In this document: positions 56,921 to 64,000 of the stretch, piece by piece
How the letters are laid out: each line of letters starts with the position of its first letter
How positions within the stretch are numbered: the first letter of the stretch is position 1
Assembly: GCF_001439685.1 (NCBI RefSeq)
Contig: NZ_JYLH01000003.1
Location: 62,001 to 126,000, forward strand
Direction: 5' to 3'
Length of the DNA: 64,000 bases
DNA from: Pseudomonas libanensis
GTDB lineage: Bacteria > Pseudomonadota > Gammaproteobacteria > Pseudomonadales > Pseudomonadaceae
Program-made: the position numbers and the translations under genes
Notes under the pieces: model-generated
What the model saw: the letters and a program-made list of their open reading frames with translations, nothing else
What the model was told of the DNA's origin: nothing
The model's database searches: none

Positions 56921-57011
56921 AACCATTACAGATTCAACCTATTTTTATTAAACCAATACAGATACTGCCTATGGGTGGCTGAATCCTGTATTTTCCCCCT
57001 ATCTGTACTGG
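56921..57011. promoter_or_regulatory. MocR-type operator: two direct repeats and one inverted half-site
   Basis: AACCATTACAGAT (56921-) and AACCAATACAGAT (56951-) are direct repeats 30 bp apart, each followed by CCTAT at the same distance. TATCTGTACTGG (57000-57011) is the inverted form of CCAATACAGATA with one mismatch. All lie between the divergent DUF1127 and MocR genes. Confidence 0.75.
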
Positions 57012-57030
57012 TCTCTCGGGAGCGACCATC

Positions 57031-58455
57031 ATGACCCTCTACGTCAACCTTGCCGAACTGCTTGGCACCCGCATTGAGCAGGGTTTCTACCGTCCGGGGG
57101 ATCGACTGCCTTCGGTGCGAGCCTTGAGTGTTGAACATGGGGTCAGCCTGAGCACCGTACAGCAAGCCTACCGGTTGCTCGAAGACAATGGCATGGCGAC
57201 GCCTAGACCCAAGTCTGGTTACTTTGTGCCAGCCAGCCGCGAGCTGCCGGCGCTGCCCGAGGTCGGTCGCCCGGCTCAGCGGCCGGTGGAAATTTCCCAA
57301 TGGGACTTGGTGCTGGAGCTGATTCGCGCGGTGCCGCGCAAGGACGTCATACAGCTGGGCCGTGGCATGCCGGATGTGTTGTCGCCCACCTTGAAGCCGC
57401 TGCTACGCAGCCTGGCCCGCGTGAGCCGGCGCCAGGATCTGCCGGGGCTGTATTACGACAATATCCTTGGCTGTATGGAACTGCGCGAGCAAATCGCCCG
57501 ACTGTCATTGGATTCCGGCTGCCAGCTGAGCGCCGAAGACATCGTGATCACGACCGGTTGTCACGAAGCGCTGTCCGCCAGTATCCATGCGATTTGTGAG
57601 CCCGAGGATATCGTCGCGGTGGATTCGCCCAGCTTCCACGGCGCTATGCAAACTCTCAAGGGCCTGGGCATGAAAGCCTTGGAGATCCCCACCGACCCGC
57701 TCACCGGCATCAGCCTCGAGGCCCTTGAGCTGGCGCTGGAGCAGTGGCCAATCAAAATCATCCAGCTCACCCCGAACTGCAACAACCCGTTGGGCTACAT
57801 CATGCCGGAGGCGCGTAAACGCGCACTGCTGACCCTGGCCCAACGCTTCGACGTGGCCATCATTGAAGACGATGTGTATGGCGAACTGGCCTACAGCTAC
57901 CCGCGCCCGCGCACGATCAAATCCTTCGACGAAGATGGCCGCGTGCTGCTGTGCAGCTCGTTCTCGAAAACCCTGGCGCCGGGCCTGCGCATTGGTTGGG
58001 TCGCCCCCGGGCGGTATTTGGAACGGGTGCTGCACATGAAATACATCAGCACCGGCTCCACCGCCACCCAGCCGCAGATCGCGATTGCCGAATTTCTCAA
58101 GGGCGGCCATTTCGAGCCGCATTTGCGCAGGATGCGCACGCAATACCAGCGCAATCGCGACTTGATGCTCGACTGGGTCAGCCGCTACTTCCCCGCCGGC
58201 ACCCGCGCCAGTCGGCCTCAGGGCAGCTTCATGCTGTGGGTTGAACTGCCGGAGGGCTTCGACACCTTGAAGCTCAACCGTGTGCTGGTGGAACAAGGTG
58301 TACAAATAGCCGTAGGCAGTATCTTTTCCGCCTCCGGCAAGTACCGTAATTGCCTGCGCATGAACTACGCTGCCAAGCCAACGCCACAGATTGAAGAGGC
58401 CGTGCGCAAGGTCGGCGCCGCCGCAAGCAAACTGCTGGCAGAAACGGCGGACTGA
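57031..58455 (+). CDS. MocR-type regulator (GntR helix-turn-helix fused to aminotransferase fold)
   Basis: A 474-residue PLP-binding regulator. The GntR winged helix (about 5-70) contains GTRIEQGFYRPGDRLPSVRALSVEHGVSLSTVQQAYRLLEDNG in outline. The class I aminotransferase domain (105-470) keeps the PLP lysine K313 (CSSFSKTLAPGLRIGW), the asparagine of QLTPNCNNPLGYIMP and the aspartate of AIIEDDVYGEL. MocR proteins use a PLP adduct of an amino compound as signal. It is divergent from DUF1127 and has a three-half-site operator just upstream, so autoregulation and control of DUF1127 are likely. Confidence 0.93.
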   Translation: MTLYVNLAELLGTRIEQGFYRPGDRLPSVRALSVEHGVSLSTVQQAYRLLEDNGMATPRPKSGYFVPASRELPALPEVGRPAQRPVEISQWDLVLELIRAVPRKDVIQLGRGMPDVLSPTLKPLLRSLARVSRRQDLPGLYYDNILGCMELREQIARLSLDSGCQLSAEDIVITTGCHEALSASIHAICEPEDIVAVDSPSFHGAMQTLKGLGMKALEIPTDPLTGISLEALELALEQWPIKIIQLTPNCNNPLGYIMPEARKRALLTLAQRFDVAIIEDDVYGELAYSYPRPRTIKSFDEDGRVLLCSSFSKTLAPGLRIGWVAPGRYLERVLHMKYISTGSTATQPQIAIAEFLKGGHFEPHLRRMRTQYQRNRDLMLDWVSRYFPAGTRASRPQGSFMLWVELPEGFDTLKLNRVLVEQGVQIAVGSIFSASGKYRNCLRMNYAAKPTPQIEEAVRKVGAAASKLLAETAD

Positions 58456-58517
58456 CCTTTCCCGCTCAATTGCCGTCATATGCCGACAAACGCCCTGATC
58501 TGGAAGCAGCTCCCTTG

Positions 58518-60086
58518 ATGATTCGACGGCTTTTACCGTTTTTCCTGTTGGGAGCCCTGGCCCTGGGTGGCTGCGCGACGGTCAGCGCACCGCGCATTCC
58601 CAGCGATGCCCTGCCGGCGACGCAGTCGTCATTCGGCCGCTCGATCCAGGCCCAGGCAGCGCCGTACCAGGGGCGTTCGGGCTTCCGCCTGTTGCCCAAC
58701 AGCAGCGAAGCCTTCATGGCTCGCGCCGAGTTGATCCGCAACGCCCAGACCAGCCTCGACCTGCAGTACTACATCGTGCACGACGGCATCAGCACGCGCA
58801 TGCTCGTGGATGAACTGCTCAAGGCGGCTGACCGCGGGGTGCGCGTGCGTATCCTGCTGGATGACACCACCAGCGGCGGCCTCGATCAGGTCATCGCCAC
58901 CCTCGCCGCCCACCCCCAGATCCAGATTCGCCTGTTCAACCCCCTGCACCTGGGCCGCAGCACCGGCATCACGCGCACCCTGGCGCGTGCGTTCGACCTG
59001 TCACTGCAACATCGGCGCATGCATAACAAACTGTGGCTGGCGGACAACAGCGTGGCGATCGTTGGCGGACGCAACCTGGGCGATGAGTACTTCGACGCCG
59101 AGCCTAACCTGAATTTCACCGATATCGACATGCTCAGTGTGGGGCCCGTGGCCGAGCAGTTAGGTCACAGTTTCGACCAGTACTGGAACAGCGCCCTGAG
59201 CAAGCCGATCGACGAGTTCGTCTCCAACAAGCCCTCTAGGCTCGACCTCGCTACTGCCCGCGTGCGCCTGGAAGCATCCCTGGCCGAATCGCGCCAGCAG
59301 AACCATGCCTTGTATAACCGCTTGCGTACCTACCAAACCCAGCCGCGCATGGACATCTGGCGTCGCGAGCTGATCTGGGCCTGGAACCAGGCGCTGTGGG
59401 ACGCACCGAGCAAAGTACTGGCCAAGGCTGACCCTGACCCACGCCTGCTGCTCACCACCCAACTGGCGCCGGAGCTGGAAGGGGTCAGCCAGGAGCTGAT
59501 CATGATTTCGGCGTATTTCGTTCCGGGGCCTTCCGGGCTGGTGTACCTGACGGGGCGTGCCGATGCAGGTGTCTCGGTAAGGCTGCTGACCAACTCCCTT
59601 GAAGCCACCGACGTACCGGCCGTGCACGGCGGCTACGCGCCCTATCGCAAGGCATTGCTGGAGCACGGGGTGAAACTCTACGAGCTGCGTCGGCAACCGG
59701 GCGATCCAAGCGCTGGTAGCGGCCCACACTTGTTTCGTCGAGGCAGCTTCCAGGGCTCGGACTCCAGCCTGCACAGCAAGGCGATGATCTTCGATCGAAA
59801 GAAGTCGTTTATCGGCTCGTTCAACTTCGATCCACGCTCAGTTCTGTGGAACACCGAAGTCGGCGTGATGGTAGACAGCCCGGAACTGGCAGAACATGTG
59901 CGCAACCTGGCACTGCAAGGTATGGCGCCGGCGTTGAGCTACGAGGCGAAACTGCAGGATGGCCAGATAGTGTGGGTGACCGAAGACAATGGTCAACTGC
60001 ACTCCCTGACCCGTGAACCGGGCAGTTGGTGGCGCAGGTTCAATGCCTGGTTCGCCACTTCAATTGGCTTGGAACGCATGCTCTAA
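58518..60086 (+). CDS. Phospholipase D-like lipoprotein (cardiolipin synthase C-type)
   Basis: A 522-residue protein with a lipoprotein signal ending LALGGC (C19) and two phospholipase D HKD motifs: H169-K171-D176 (HNKLWLADNSVAIVGGRN) and H419-K421-D426 (HSKAMIFDRKKSFIGSFNFD). The layout matches ClsC (YmdC), which makes cardiolipin from phosphatidylglycerol and phosphatidylethanolamine in E. coli. It lacks the membrane helices of ClsA. The ATG at 58518 is chosen because it starts the signal peptide; the frame is open back to 58470. Confidence 0.88.
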   Translation: MIRRLLPFFLLGALALGGCATVSAPRIPSDALPATQSSFGRSIQAQAAPYQGRSGFRLLPNSSEAFMARAELIRNAQTSLDLQYYIVHDGISTRMLVDELLKAADRGVRVRILLDDTTSGGLDQVIATLAAHPQIQIRLFNPLHLGRSTGITRTLARAFDLSLQHRRMHNKLWLADNSVAIVGGRNLGDEYFDAEPNLNFTDIDMLSVGPVAEQLGHSFDQYWNSALSKPIDEFVSNKPSRLDLATARVRLEASLAESRQQNHALYNRLRTYQTQPRMDIWRRELIWAWNQALWDAPSKVLAKADPDPRLLLTTQLAPELEGVSQELIMISAYFVPGPSGLVYLTGRADAGVSVRLLTNSLEATDVPAVHGGYAPYRKALLEHGVKLYELRRQPGDPSAGSGPHLFRRGSFQGSDSSLHSKAMIFDRKKSFIGSFNFDPRSVLWNTEVGVMVDSPELAEHVRNLALQGMAPALSYEAKLQDGQIVWVTEDNGQLHSLTREPGSWWRRFNAWFATSIGLERML

Positions 60087-60094
60087 GACCAACG

Positions 60095-60110
60095 AAGCCC
60101 CCTCCCACAA
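60095..60110. repeat. Solitary half REP
   Basis: AAGCCCCCTCCCACAA equals the right arm of the GGGGGCTTGCC REPIN class without a partner arm. It lies in the 26 bp between two convergent stops, so it looks like the remnant of a decayed element. Confidence 0.65.
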
Positions 60111-60112
60111 GT

Positions 60113-61255
60113 TCAGACCGGTTGCGCTGCTCCAAACGCCCCCTGGCGCAGCAACAACACCACCAGCCCCAACGCCCCAACTGCCATCAGCAACGGCAAC
60201 GCATGCCCGCTGATCCACTGGCTGCCCGCACCCGCCACCAGTGGCCCGACCAGACAGCCAATGCCCCACAGCTGCGCCACATGAGCATTGGCACGCACCA
60301 GCGCATCGTCACGGTAGCGCTCGCCAATCAAAATCAGCGACAAGGTAAACAACCCACCCGCGCTGGCGCCGAACAGCACCCACACCGGCCAGATCAGCAG
60401 TGTGTGCATCAACAACGGCACCGCCAGGCTCGACGCCAGCAACAGCAGCGCACAGCCCAGGAACAGCGTGCGCCGTGGCAGGTAGTCGGCCAGCGCGCCA
60501 ATGGGCAATTGCAACAGCGCATCACCCACCACCACCGTGCTGACCATCGCCAAGGCGATTTCGGCAGTGAAGCCCTGTTGCAGGCAGTACACCGGCAACA
60601 GCGTCAGAATCATCGCTTCAAACGCAGCGAATAATGCCACTGCCCAGGCAATCGCCGGCAGGCTCAGGCAGAACCGCCACAGCTCGCTGAACGTGACACT
60701 GAACGCATCCGCCGTCGGTGCCCCGGCACGCCCCAGCAACAGCAGCGGCGCCACCACCAACAGGCCCACGCCCACCCAGAAACCGTAGTCATGGTCGGTC
60801 CCCATCAGGCCCAGCAACAATGGCCCCGACAGTTGGCTCAAGGCATAAGTGCAGCCATACAGCGCCACCAGGCGGCCACGCCACTGCTCCACTACCAACT
60901 GGTTGATCCAGCTTTCGCCGAGGATAAATACGATGGTCAGGATGACTCCGATCATCAATCGCAGCACCAGCCACACCGGGTAGCTGGGCAGGATCGCCAG
61001 CAGGCCGATGGACACTGCACCGGCCCACAGGCATAGGCGCATCAGGTTGGCGGTGCCAAGCCAGGACGCCATTCGACTGGAGACCTTGGCCCCCAGCAAT
61101 ACGCCGAATGCCGGCATCGCCGCCATCACACCGATGGCGAAACTGCCGTAGCCCCAGCTTTCAAGGCGCAGGGATACCAGCGGCATGCTGACGCCCAACG
61201 CCAGGCCGACGCTGAGTACCGAGGCCAGGACGGCGAAGTAAGTCGCCCAACGCAT
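60113..61255 (-). CDS. MFS transporter
   Basis: A 380-residue inner-membrane transporter with about twelve helices (for example YFAVLASVLSVGLALGVSMPLVSLRL and GFWVGVGLLVVAPLLLLG). GESWINQLVVEQWRGRLVALYGCTYALSQLSGPLLLG resembles the YcaD branch. The substrate is unknown; PA5311 holds the same position between pauB4 and kauB in PAO1, so a polyamine-related compound is possible but unproven. The ATG at 61255 (MRWATYFAVLASV) is preferred over an in-frame start at 61360, which would include the REPIN. Confidence 0.9.
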   Translation of the reverse strand: MRWATYFAVLASVLSVGLALGVSMPLVSLRLESWGYGSFAIGVMAAMPAFGVLLGAKVSSRMASWLGTANLMRLCLWAGAVSIGLLAILPSYPVWLVLRLMIGVILTIVFILGESWINQLVVEQWRGRLVALYGCTYALSQLSGPLLLGLMGTDHDYGFWVGVGLLVVAPLLLLGRAGAPTADAFSVTFSELWRFCLSLPAIAWAVALFAAFEAMILTLLPVYCLQQGFTAEIALAMVSTVVVGDALLQLPIGALADYLPRRTLFLGCALLLLASSLAVPLLMHTLLIWPVWVLFGASAGGLFTLSLILIGERYRDDALVRANAHVAQLWGIGCLVGPLVAGAGSQWISGHALPLLMAVGALGLVVLLLRQGAFGAAQPV

Positions 61256-61295
61256 TGCCACGCTCCTGTGGATAATTCTGGTTTGCAAAACGAAC

Positions 61296-61414
61296 TGTAG
61301 GAGCGGACCTGTGCGGGAGCTGGCTTGCCTGCGATACAGACGCCTCGGTGTGTCAGCCACACCTCGGTGATGCTATCGCAGACAAGCCAGCTCCCACACA
61401 AGCTCGCCCCTACA
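61296..61414. repeat. Nested REP element
   Basis: The inner REPIN arms (61311-61335 and 61374-61398, GGGAGCTGGCTTGCCTGCGAT type) lie within a second, outer inverted pair, TGTAGGAGCGGACC (61296-) and GCTCGCCCCTACA (-61414). It sits between the MFS start and the aldehyde dehydrogenase end. Confidence 0.8.
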
Positions 61415-61433
61415 GAGGGATCAGCAGTGTTGC

Positions 61434-62927
61434 TTAGAGCTTGATCCAGGTCGCCTTCAGCTCGGTGTACTTGTCGAAGGCATGCAGCGACTTGTCGCGG
61501 CCATTACCCGACTGCTTGAACCCACCAAACGGCGCGGTCATGTCGCCGCCGTCGTACTGGTTGACCCACACGCTACCGGCACGCAGGGCCTTGGCCGTCA
61601 GGTGCGCCTTGGAGATATCCGCCGTCCACACCGCTGCGGCCAGACCGTATTGGGTGTCGTTGGCGATGGCGATGGCTTCTTCGGCGCTGTCAAACGTAAT
61701 CACCGACAGCACTGGGCCAAAGATCTCTTCCTGGGCAATCTTCATGGCATTGGTCACGCCGTCGAAAATCGTCGGCTCAACGTAGGTACCGCCGGACTCT
61801 TCCAGAGTGCGCTTGCCGCCTGCGACCAGCTTGGCGCCGTCGGCGTGGCCGGCCTCGATGTACGAGAGCACGGTGTTCATCTGCTGCGTATCCACCAGCG
61901 CACCGACGTTGGTGGCCGGGTCCAGCGGGTTGCCCGGCTTCCAGCCCTTGAGCGCCTCGATCACCAGGGGCAGGAAGGTGTCCTTGATCGAACGCTCCAC
62001 CAGCAGGCGCGAGCCGGCGGTGCAGACTTCGCCCTGGTTGAAGGCGATGGCGCCAGCGGCAGACTCAGCGGCCGCTTGCAGGTCCGGCGCATCGGCAAAC
62101 ACGATGTTCGGGCTCTTGCCACCGGCTTCCAGCCACACACGCTTCATGTTCGACTCGCCGGAGCGGATCAACAGTTGCTTGGCGATTTTGGTAGAACCGG
62201 TGAACACCAGGGTATCGACGTCCATATGCACCGCCAGCGCATTGCCCACGGTGTGGCCATAGCCAGGCAATACGTTGAACACGCCTTTTGGAATGCCGGC
62301 TTCAACGGCCAGGGCAGCAATACGGATGGCCGTCAGCGGGGACTTTTCAGACGGCTTGAGGATCACCGAGTTACCGGTGGACAACGCCGGGCCGAGTTTC
62401 CAGCAGGCCATCATCAATGGGAAGTTCCACGGCACGATGGCACCCACCACGCCGACTGGCTCGCGGGTCACCAGGCCCAGTTGGTCGTGCGGGGTGGCTG
62501 CGACTTCGTCGTAAATCTTGTCGATGGCCTCGCCGCTCCAGCTCAGGGCATTCGCCGCGCCGGGGACGTCGATGTTCAGGGAATCGCTGATGGGCTTGCC
62601 CATGTCCAGGGTTTCAAGCAACGCCAGCTCTTCGGCATTGGCTTTGAGCAGCGCGGCGAAACGGATCATCACCGACTTGCGCTTGGCCGGTGCCAGGCGC
62701 GACCAGACACCGGAGTTGAAGGTGGCACGGGCATTTTCCACGGCACGCTGGGCGTCGCTGGCGTCACAGCTGGCGACGGTAGCCAGCAAGCGGCCATCCA
62801 CCGGGCTGATGCACTCGAAGGTGTCGCCGGAAACGGCGGCGGTGTATTCGCCATTGATATAGGCACGGCCTTCAATCTTCAAATCCTTGGCGCGTTGTTC
62901 CCAGTCGGCACGGGTCAGGGTGGTCAT
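61434..62927 (-). CDS. kauB: Aldehyde dehydrogenase of the KauB/PuuC type
   Basis: A 497-residue NAD(P)-dependent dehydrogenase. Catalytic C302 lies in FNQGEVCTAGSRLLVE and general base E268 in WLEAGGKSPNIVFADAP; cofactor binding is FTGSTKIAKQL and PWNFPLMMACWKLGPAL. The family oxidises gamma-glutamyl-aminobutyraldehyde and related aldehydes from polyamine and ketoarginine breakdown. The locus equals PA5312 (kauB/pauC). A PuuR-like box lies 170 bp upstream, in the region shared with the divergent cupin gene. Confidence 0.92.
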   Translation of the reverse strand: MTTLTRADWEQRAKDLKIEGRAYINGEYTAAVSGDTFECISPVDGRLLATVASCDASDAQRAVENARATFNSGVWSRLAPAKRKSVMIRFAALLKANAEELALLETLDMGKPISDSLNIDVPGAANALSWSGEAIDKIYDEVAATPHDQLGLVTREPVGVVGAIVPWNFPLMMACWKLGPALSTGNSVILKPSEKSPLTAIRIAALAVEAGIPKGVFNVLPGYGHTVGNALAVHMDVDTLVFTGSTKIAKQLLIRSGESNMKRVWLEAGGKSPNIVFADAPDLQAAAESAAGAIAFNQGEVCTAGSRLLVERSIKDTFLPLVIEALKGWKPGNPLDPATNVGALVDTQQMNTVLSYIEAGHADGAKLVAGGKRTLEESGGTYVEPTIFDGVTNAMKIAQEEIFGPVLSVITFDSAEEAIAIANDTQYGLAAAVWTADISKAHLTAKALRAGSVWVNQYDGGDMTAPFGGFKQSGNGRDKSLHAFDKYTELKATWIKL

Positions 62928-63094
62928 GCGAGTGTCCTCCTCTTATTGAATACAAGGGGCCTGGGGTTCATCCCGGCACCTTCACGAATTCTTGCCCGGC
63001 CAGCCTGCTGTTCGGCTCAAGGCAGCTGCCACCCTAAACCAGCGGCTGGGGGTGTTTCAATATATTTGACATAACGGCGGCAAACGCCCTTGCG

Positions 63095-63114
63095 ATGTTC
63101 ATTTTAATAAACAT
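63095..63114. promoter_or_regulatory. PuuR-like box between kauB and the cupin gene
   Basis: A 20-bp dyad with arms ATGTTCATT and AATAAACAT (8 of 9 positions pair). The kauB strand contains AAAATGAACA, very close to the E. coli PuuR core ATAATGAACA. It lies 42 bp before the cupin ATG. Confidence 0.6.
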
Positions 63115-63156
63115 AGACTTTGGGCTCTCCAACCCCAGGCCAGACGGGACACGCAC

Positions 63157-63519
63157 ATGAGCATCCAGGATATCGTCGATTTCAGCCAAGCCAACACGGC
63201 CCCCGACCGCTACCGCCCCGCCGCCGAAAAAGTTCTCAAGGGCGATCCGGAGCAGACGCTCTATAACCACTACAACAGTCCGTGCGGGCAGCTGAATGCC
63301 GGGGTATGGGAAGGCGAAGTCGGGCAATGGAAGGTCAACTACACCGAACATGAGTACTGCGAGATTGTGCAGGGGGTTTCGGTACTGCGCGACGCCGAGG
63401 GCAACGCCAAGACCTTGCGTGCCGGCGACCGCTTCGTGATTCCCGCTGGTTTCAGCGGTACCTGGGAAGTACTGGAGCCGTGCCGCAAGATCTATGTGGT
63501 ATTCGAACAAAAAGCCTGA
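63157..63519 (+). CDS. Cupin domain protein (DUF861-type)
   Basis: A 120-residue single-domain cupin: VNYTEHEYCEIVQGVSVLRDAEGNAKTLRAGDRFVIPAGFSGTWEVLEPCRKIYVVFEQ, shown in outline, holds the EHEYCEIVQG metal strand and the GDRFVIPAGFSGTWEV second motif. DUF861 cupins are small metal-binding proteins, often next to amine or sugar-acid catabolic genes; (S)-ureidoglycine aminohydrolase belongs to the same broad fold. The exact role is unknown. It is divergent from kauB with a PuuR-like box in between, and ends at a shared terminator. Confidence 0.85.
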   Translation: MSIQDIVDFSQANTAPDRYRPAAEKVLKGDPEQTLYNHYNSPCGQLNAGVWEGEVGQWKVNYTEHEYCEIVQGVSVLRDAEGNAKTLRAGDRFVIPAGFSGTWEVLEPCRKIYVVFEQKA

Positions 63520-63534
63520 TCAGCAAATCACAGG

Positions 63535-63572
63535 CAAAAAAAAGCCCGCATCGTGAGATACGGGCTTTTTTT
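63535..63572. terminator. Bidirectional terminator (cupin gene / rpmG)
   Basis: The stem AAAGCCCG / CGGGCTTT, extended by two further pairs, is flanked by nine A on the left and seven T on the right. It lies 15 bp past the cupin stop and 18 bp past the rpmG stop. Confidence 0.92.
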
Positions 63573-63590
63573 CACAAGGAAGAAAATCAA

Positions 63591-63746
63591 TTACTTGATT
63601 TTGCCTTCTTTGTAGATCACGTGCTTGCGAACGCGCGGGTCGAACATTTTCTTTTCGAGCTTGTCCGGGGTAGTACGCTTGTTCTTGTCGGTAGTGTAGA
63701 AGTGACCAGTACCGGCGCTAGAGATCATTCGAATCAATTCACGCAT
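63591..63746 (-). CDS. rpmG: 50S ribosomal protein L33
   Basis: A 51-residue basic protein, [22 protein letters not shown] at the start (first residues only) with [23 protein letters not shown] at the end. Length and sequence are those of bacterial L33; the zinc-binding cysteines of some L33 forms are absent. It lies 11 bp behind rpmB, the standard rpmB-rpmG pair. Confidence 0.97.
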   Translation of the reverse strand: MRELIRMISSAGTGHFYTTDKNKRTTPDKLEKKMFDPRVRKHVIYKEGKIK

Positions 63747-63757
63747 GATAGAGCTCC

Positions 63758-63991
63758 TTAGATCTTGCCAGCGGCGCGGATTTCGGCCAGCACGACAGTG
63801 ATGCCGCGCTTGTCGATGATACGCATGCCTTTGGCAGATACACGCAGGCGAACAAAACGTTTCTCTTCTTCAACCCAGAAGCGGTGATGCTGCAGGTTCG
63901 GCAGGAAACGACGACGGGTTTTGTTATTTGCGTGGGAAATGTTATTCCCAGTCACCGGACCCTTACCGGTAACTTGACAGACTCTCGACAT
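63758..63991 (-). CDS. rpmB: 50S ribosomal protein L28
   Basis: A 77-residue basic protein starting [20 protein letters not shown], followed by [34 protein letters not shown] in outline. A lone cysteine at position 5 belongs to the form without the zinc-binding set. It is complete; its promoter would lie beyond the window edge. Confidence 0.98.
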   Translation of the reverse strand: MSRVCQVTGKGPVTGNNISHANNKTRRRFLPNLQHHRFWVEEEKRFVRLRVSAKGMRIIDKRGITVVLAEIRAAGKI

Positions 63992-64000
63992 GCCTCAGCC

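Overview
The window is chromosomal DNA of a Pseudomonas, most likely of the P. fluorescens group. Three things point there: the GC-rich coding style, the gene set (algP, algQ, dsbH, algR, sutA, cycB, pauR, dadAX), and intergenic palindromes of the type GTGGGAG..GGCTTGC that are abundant in that group. From memory, the order largely follows P. aeruginosa PAO1 from about PA5242 (ppk) to PA5316 (rpmB), so this is mostly core genome. No rRNA or tRNA gene, insertion sequence, prophage or CRISPR array was seen. Functional calls rest on sequence motifs and recalled family knowledge; no database search was run.

Layout. 1-12 kb: the start of ppk, hemB, a DedA protein, a membrane hydroxylase, elbB, a DUF188 protein, a fused cytochrome c/FTR1 iron permease, a LysE exporter, a small MscS channel, an ABC-F ATPase, and the histone-like AlgP with a 39-bp tandem repeat. 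12-21 kb: an FKBP isomerase, algQ, dsbH, the haem block hemC-hemD-hemX-hemY, algR and argH. Where P. aeruginosa has the AlgR sensor kinase (algZ/fimS), only a short reading frame remains, coupled to algR and resembling the end of such a kinase. 21-32 kb: a glutathione transferase, two small proteins, cyaA, rnk, cyaY, then the operon lptM-lysA-dapF-DUF484-xerC-HAD phosphatase. 32-38 kb: sutA, yjbQ, glnK-amtB with a visible sigma-54 promoter and NtrC-type site, ubiK, yifB, and a divergent TetR/six-TM ABC pair with twin operators. 38-50 kb: a chemoreceptor, LysR/MATE, an EAL phosphodiesterase, rep, xpt and an acyl-CoA hydrolase/transferase.

50-63 kb is an amine and amino-acid catabolic neighbourhood: cycB, pauR, alanine racemase, ridA, dadA, lrp, a PauB-type oxidase, a MocR regulator with DUF1127, a phospholipase D-like lipoprotein, an MFS transporter, a KauB-type aldehyde dehydrogenase and a cupin. 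PauR, Lrp and MocR are three regulators with recognisable candidate operators nearby. The window closes with rpmG and rpmB.

The least expected items are the apparent algZ relic, the TetR-controlled ABC membrane domain lacking an ATPase, the three-half-site MocR operator, a PuuR-like box between the cupin and kauB, and REPIN palindromes of three sequence classes, one of them nested.
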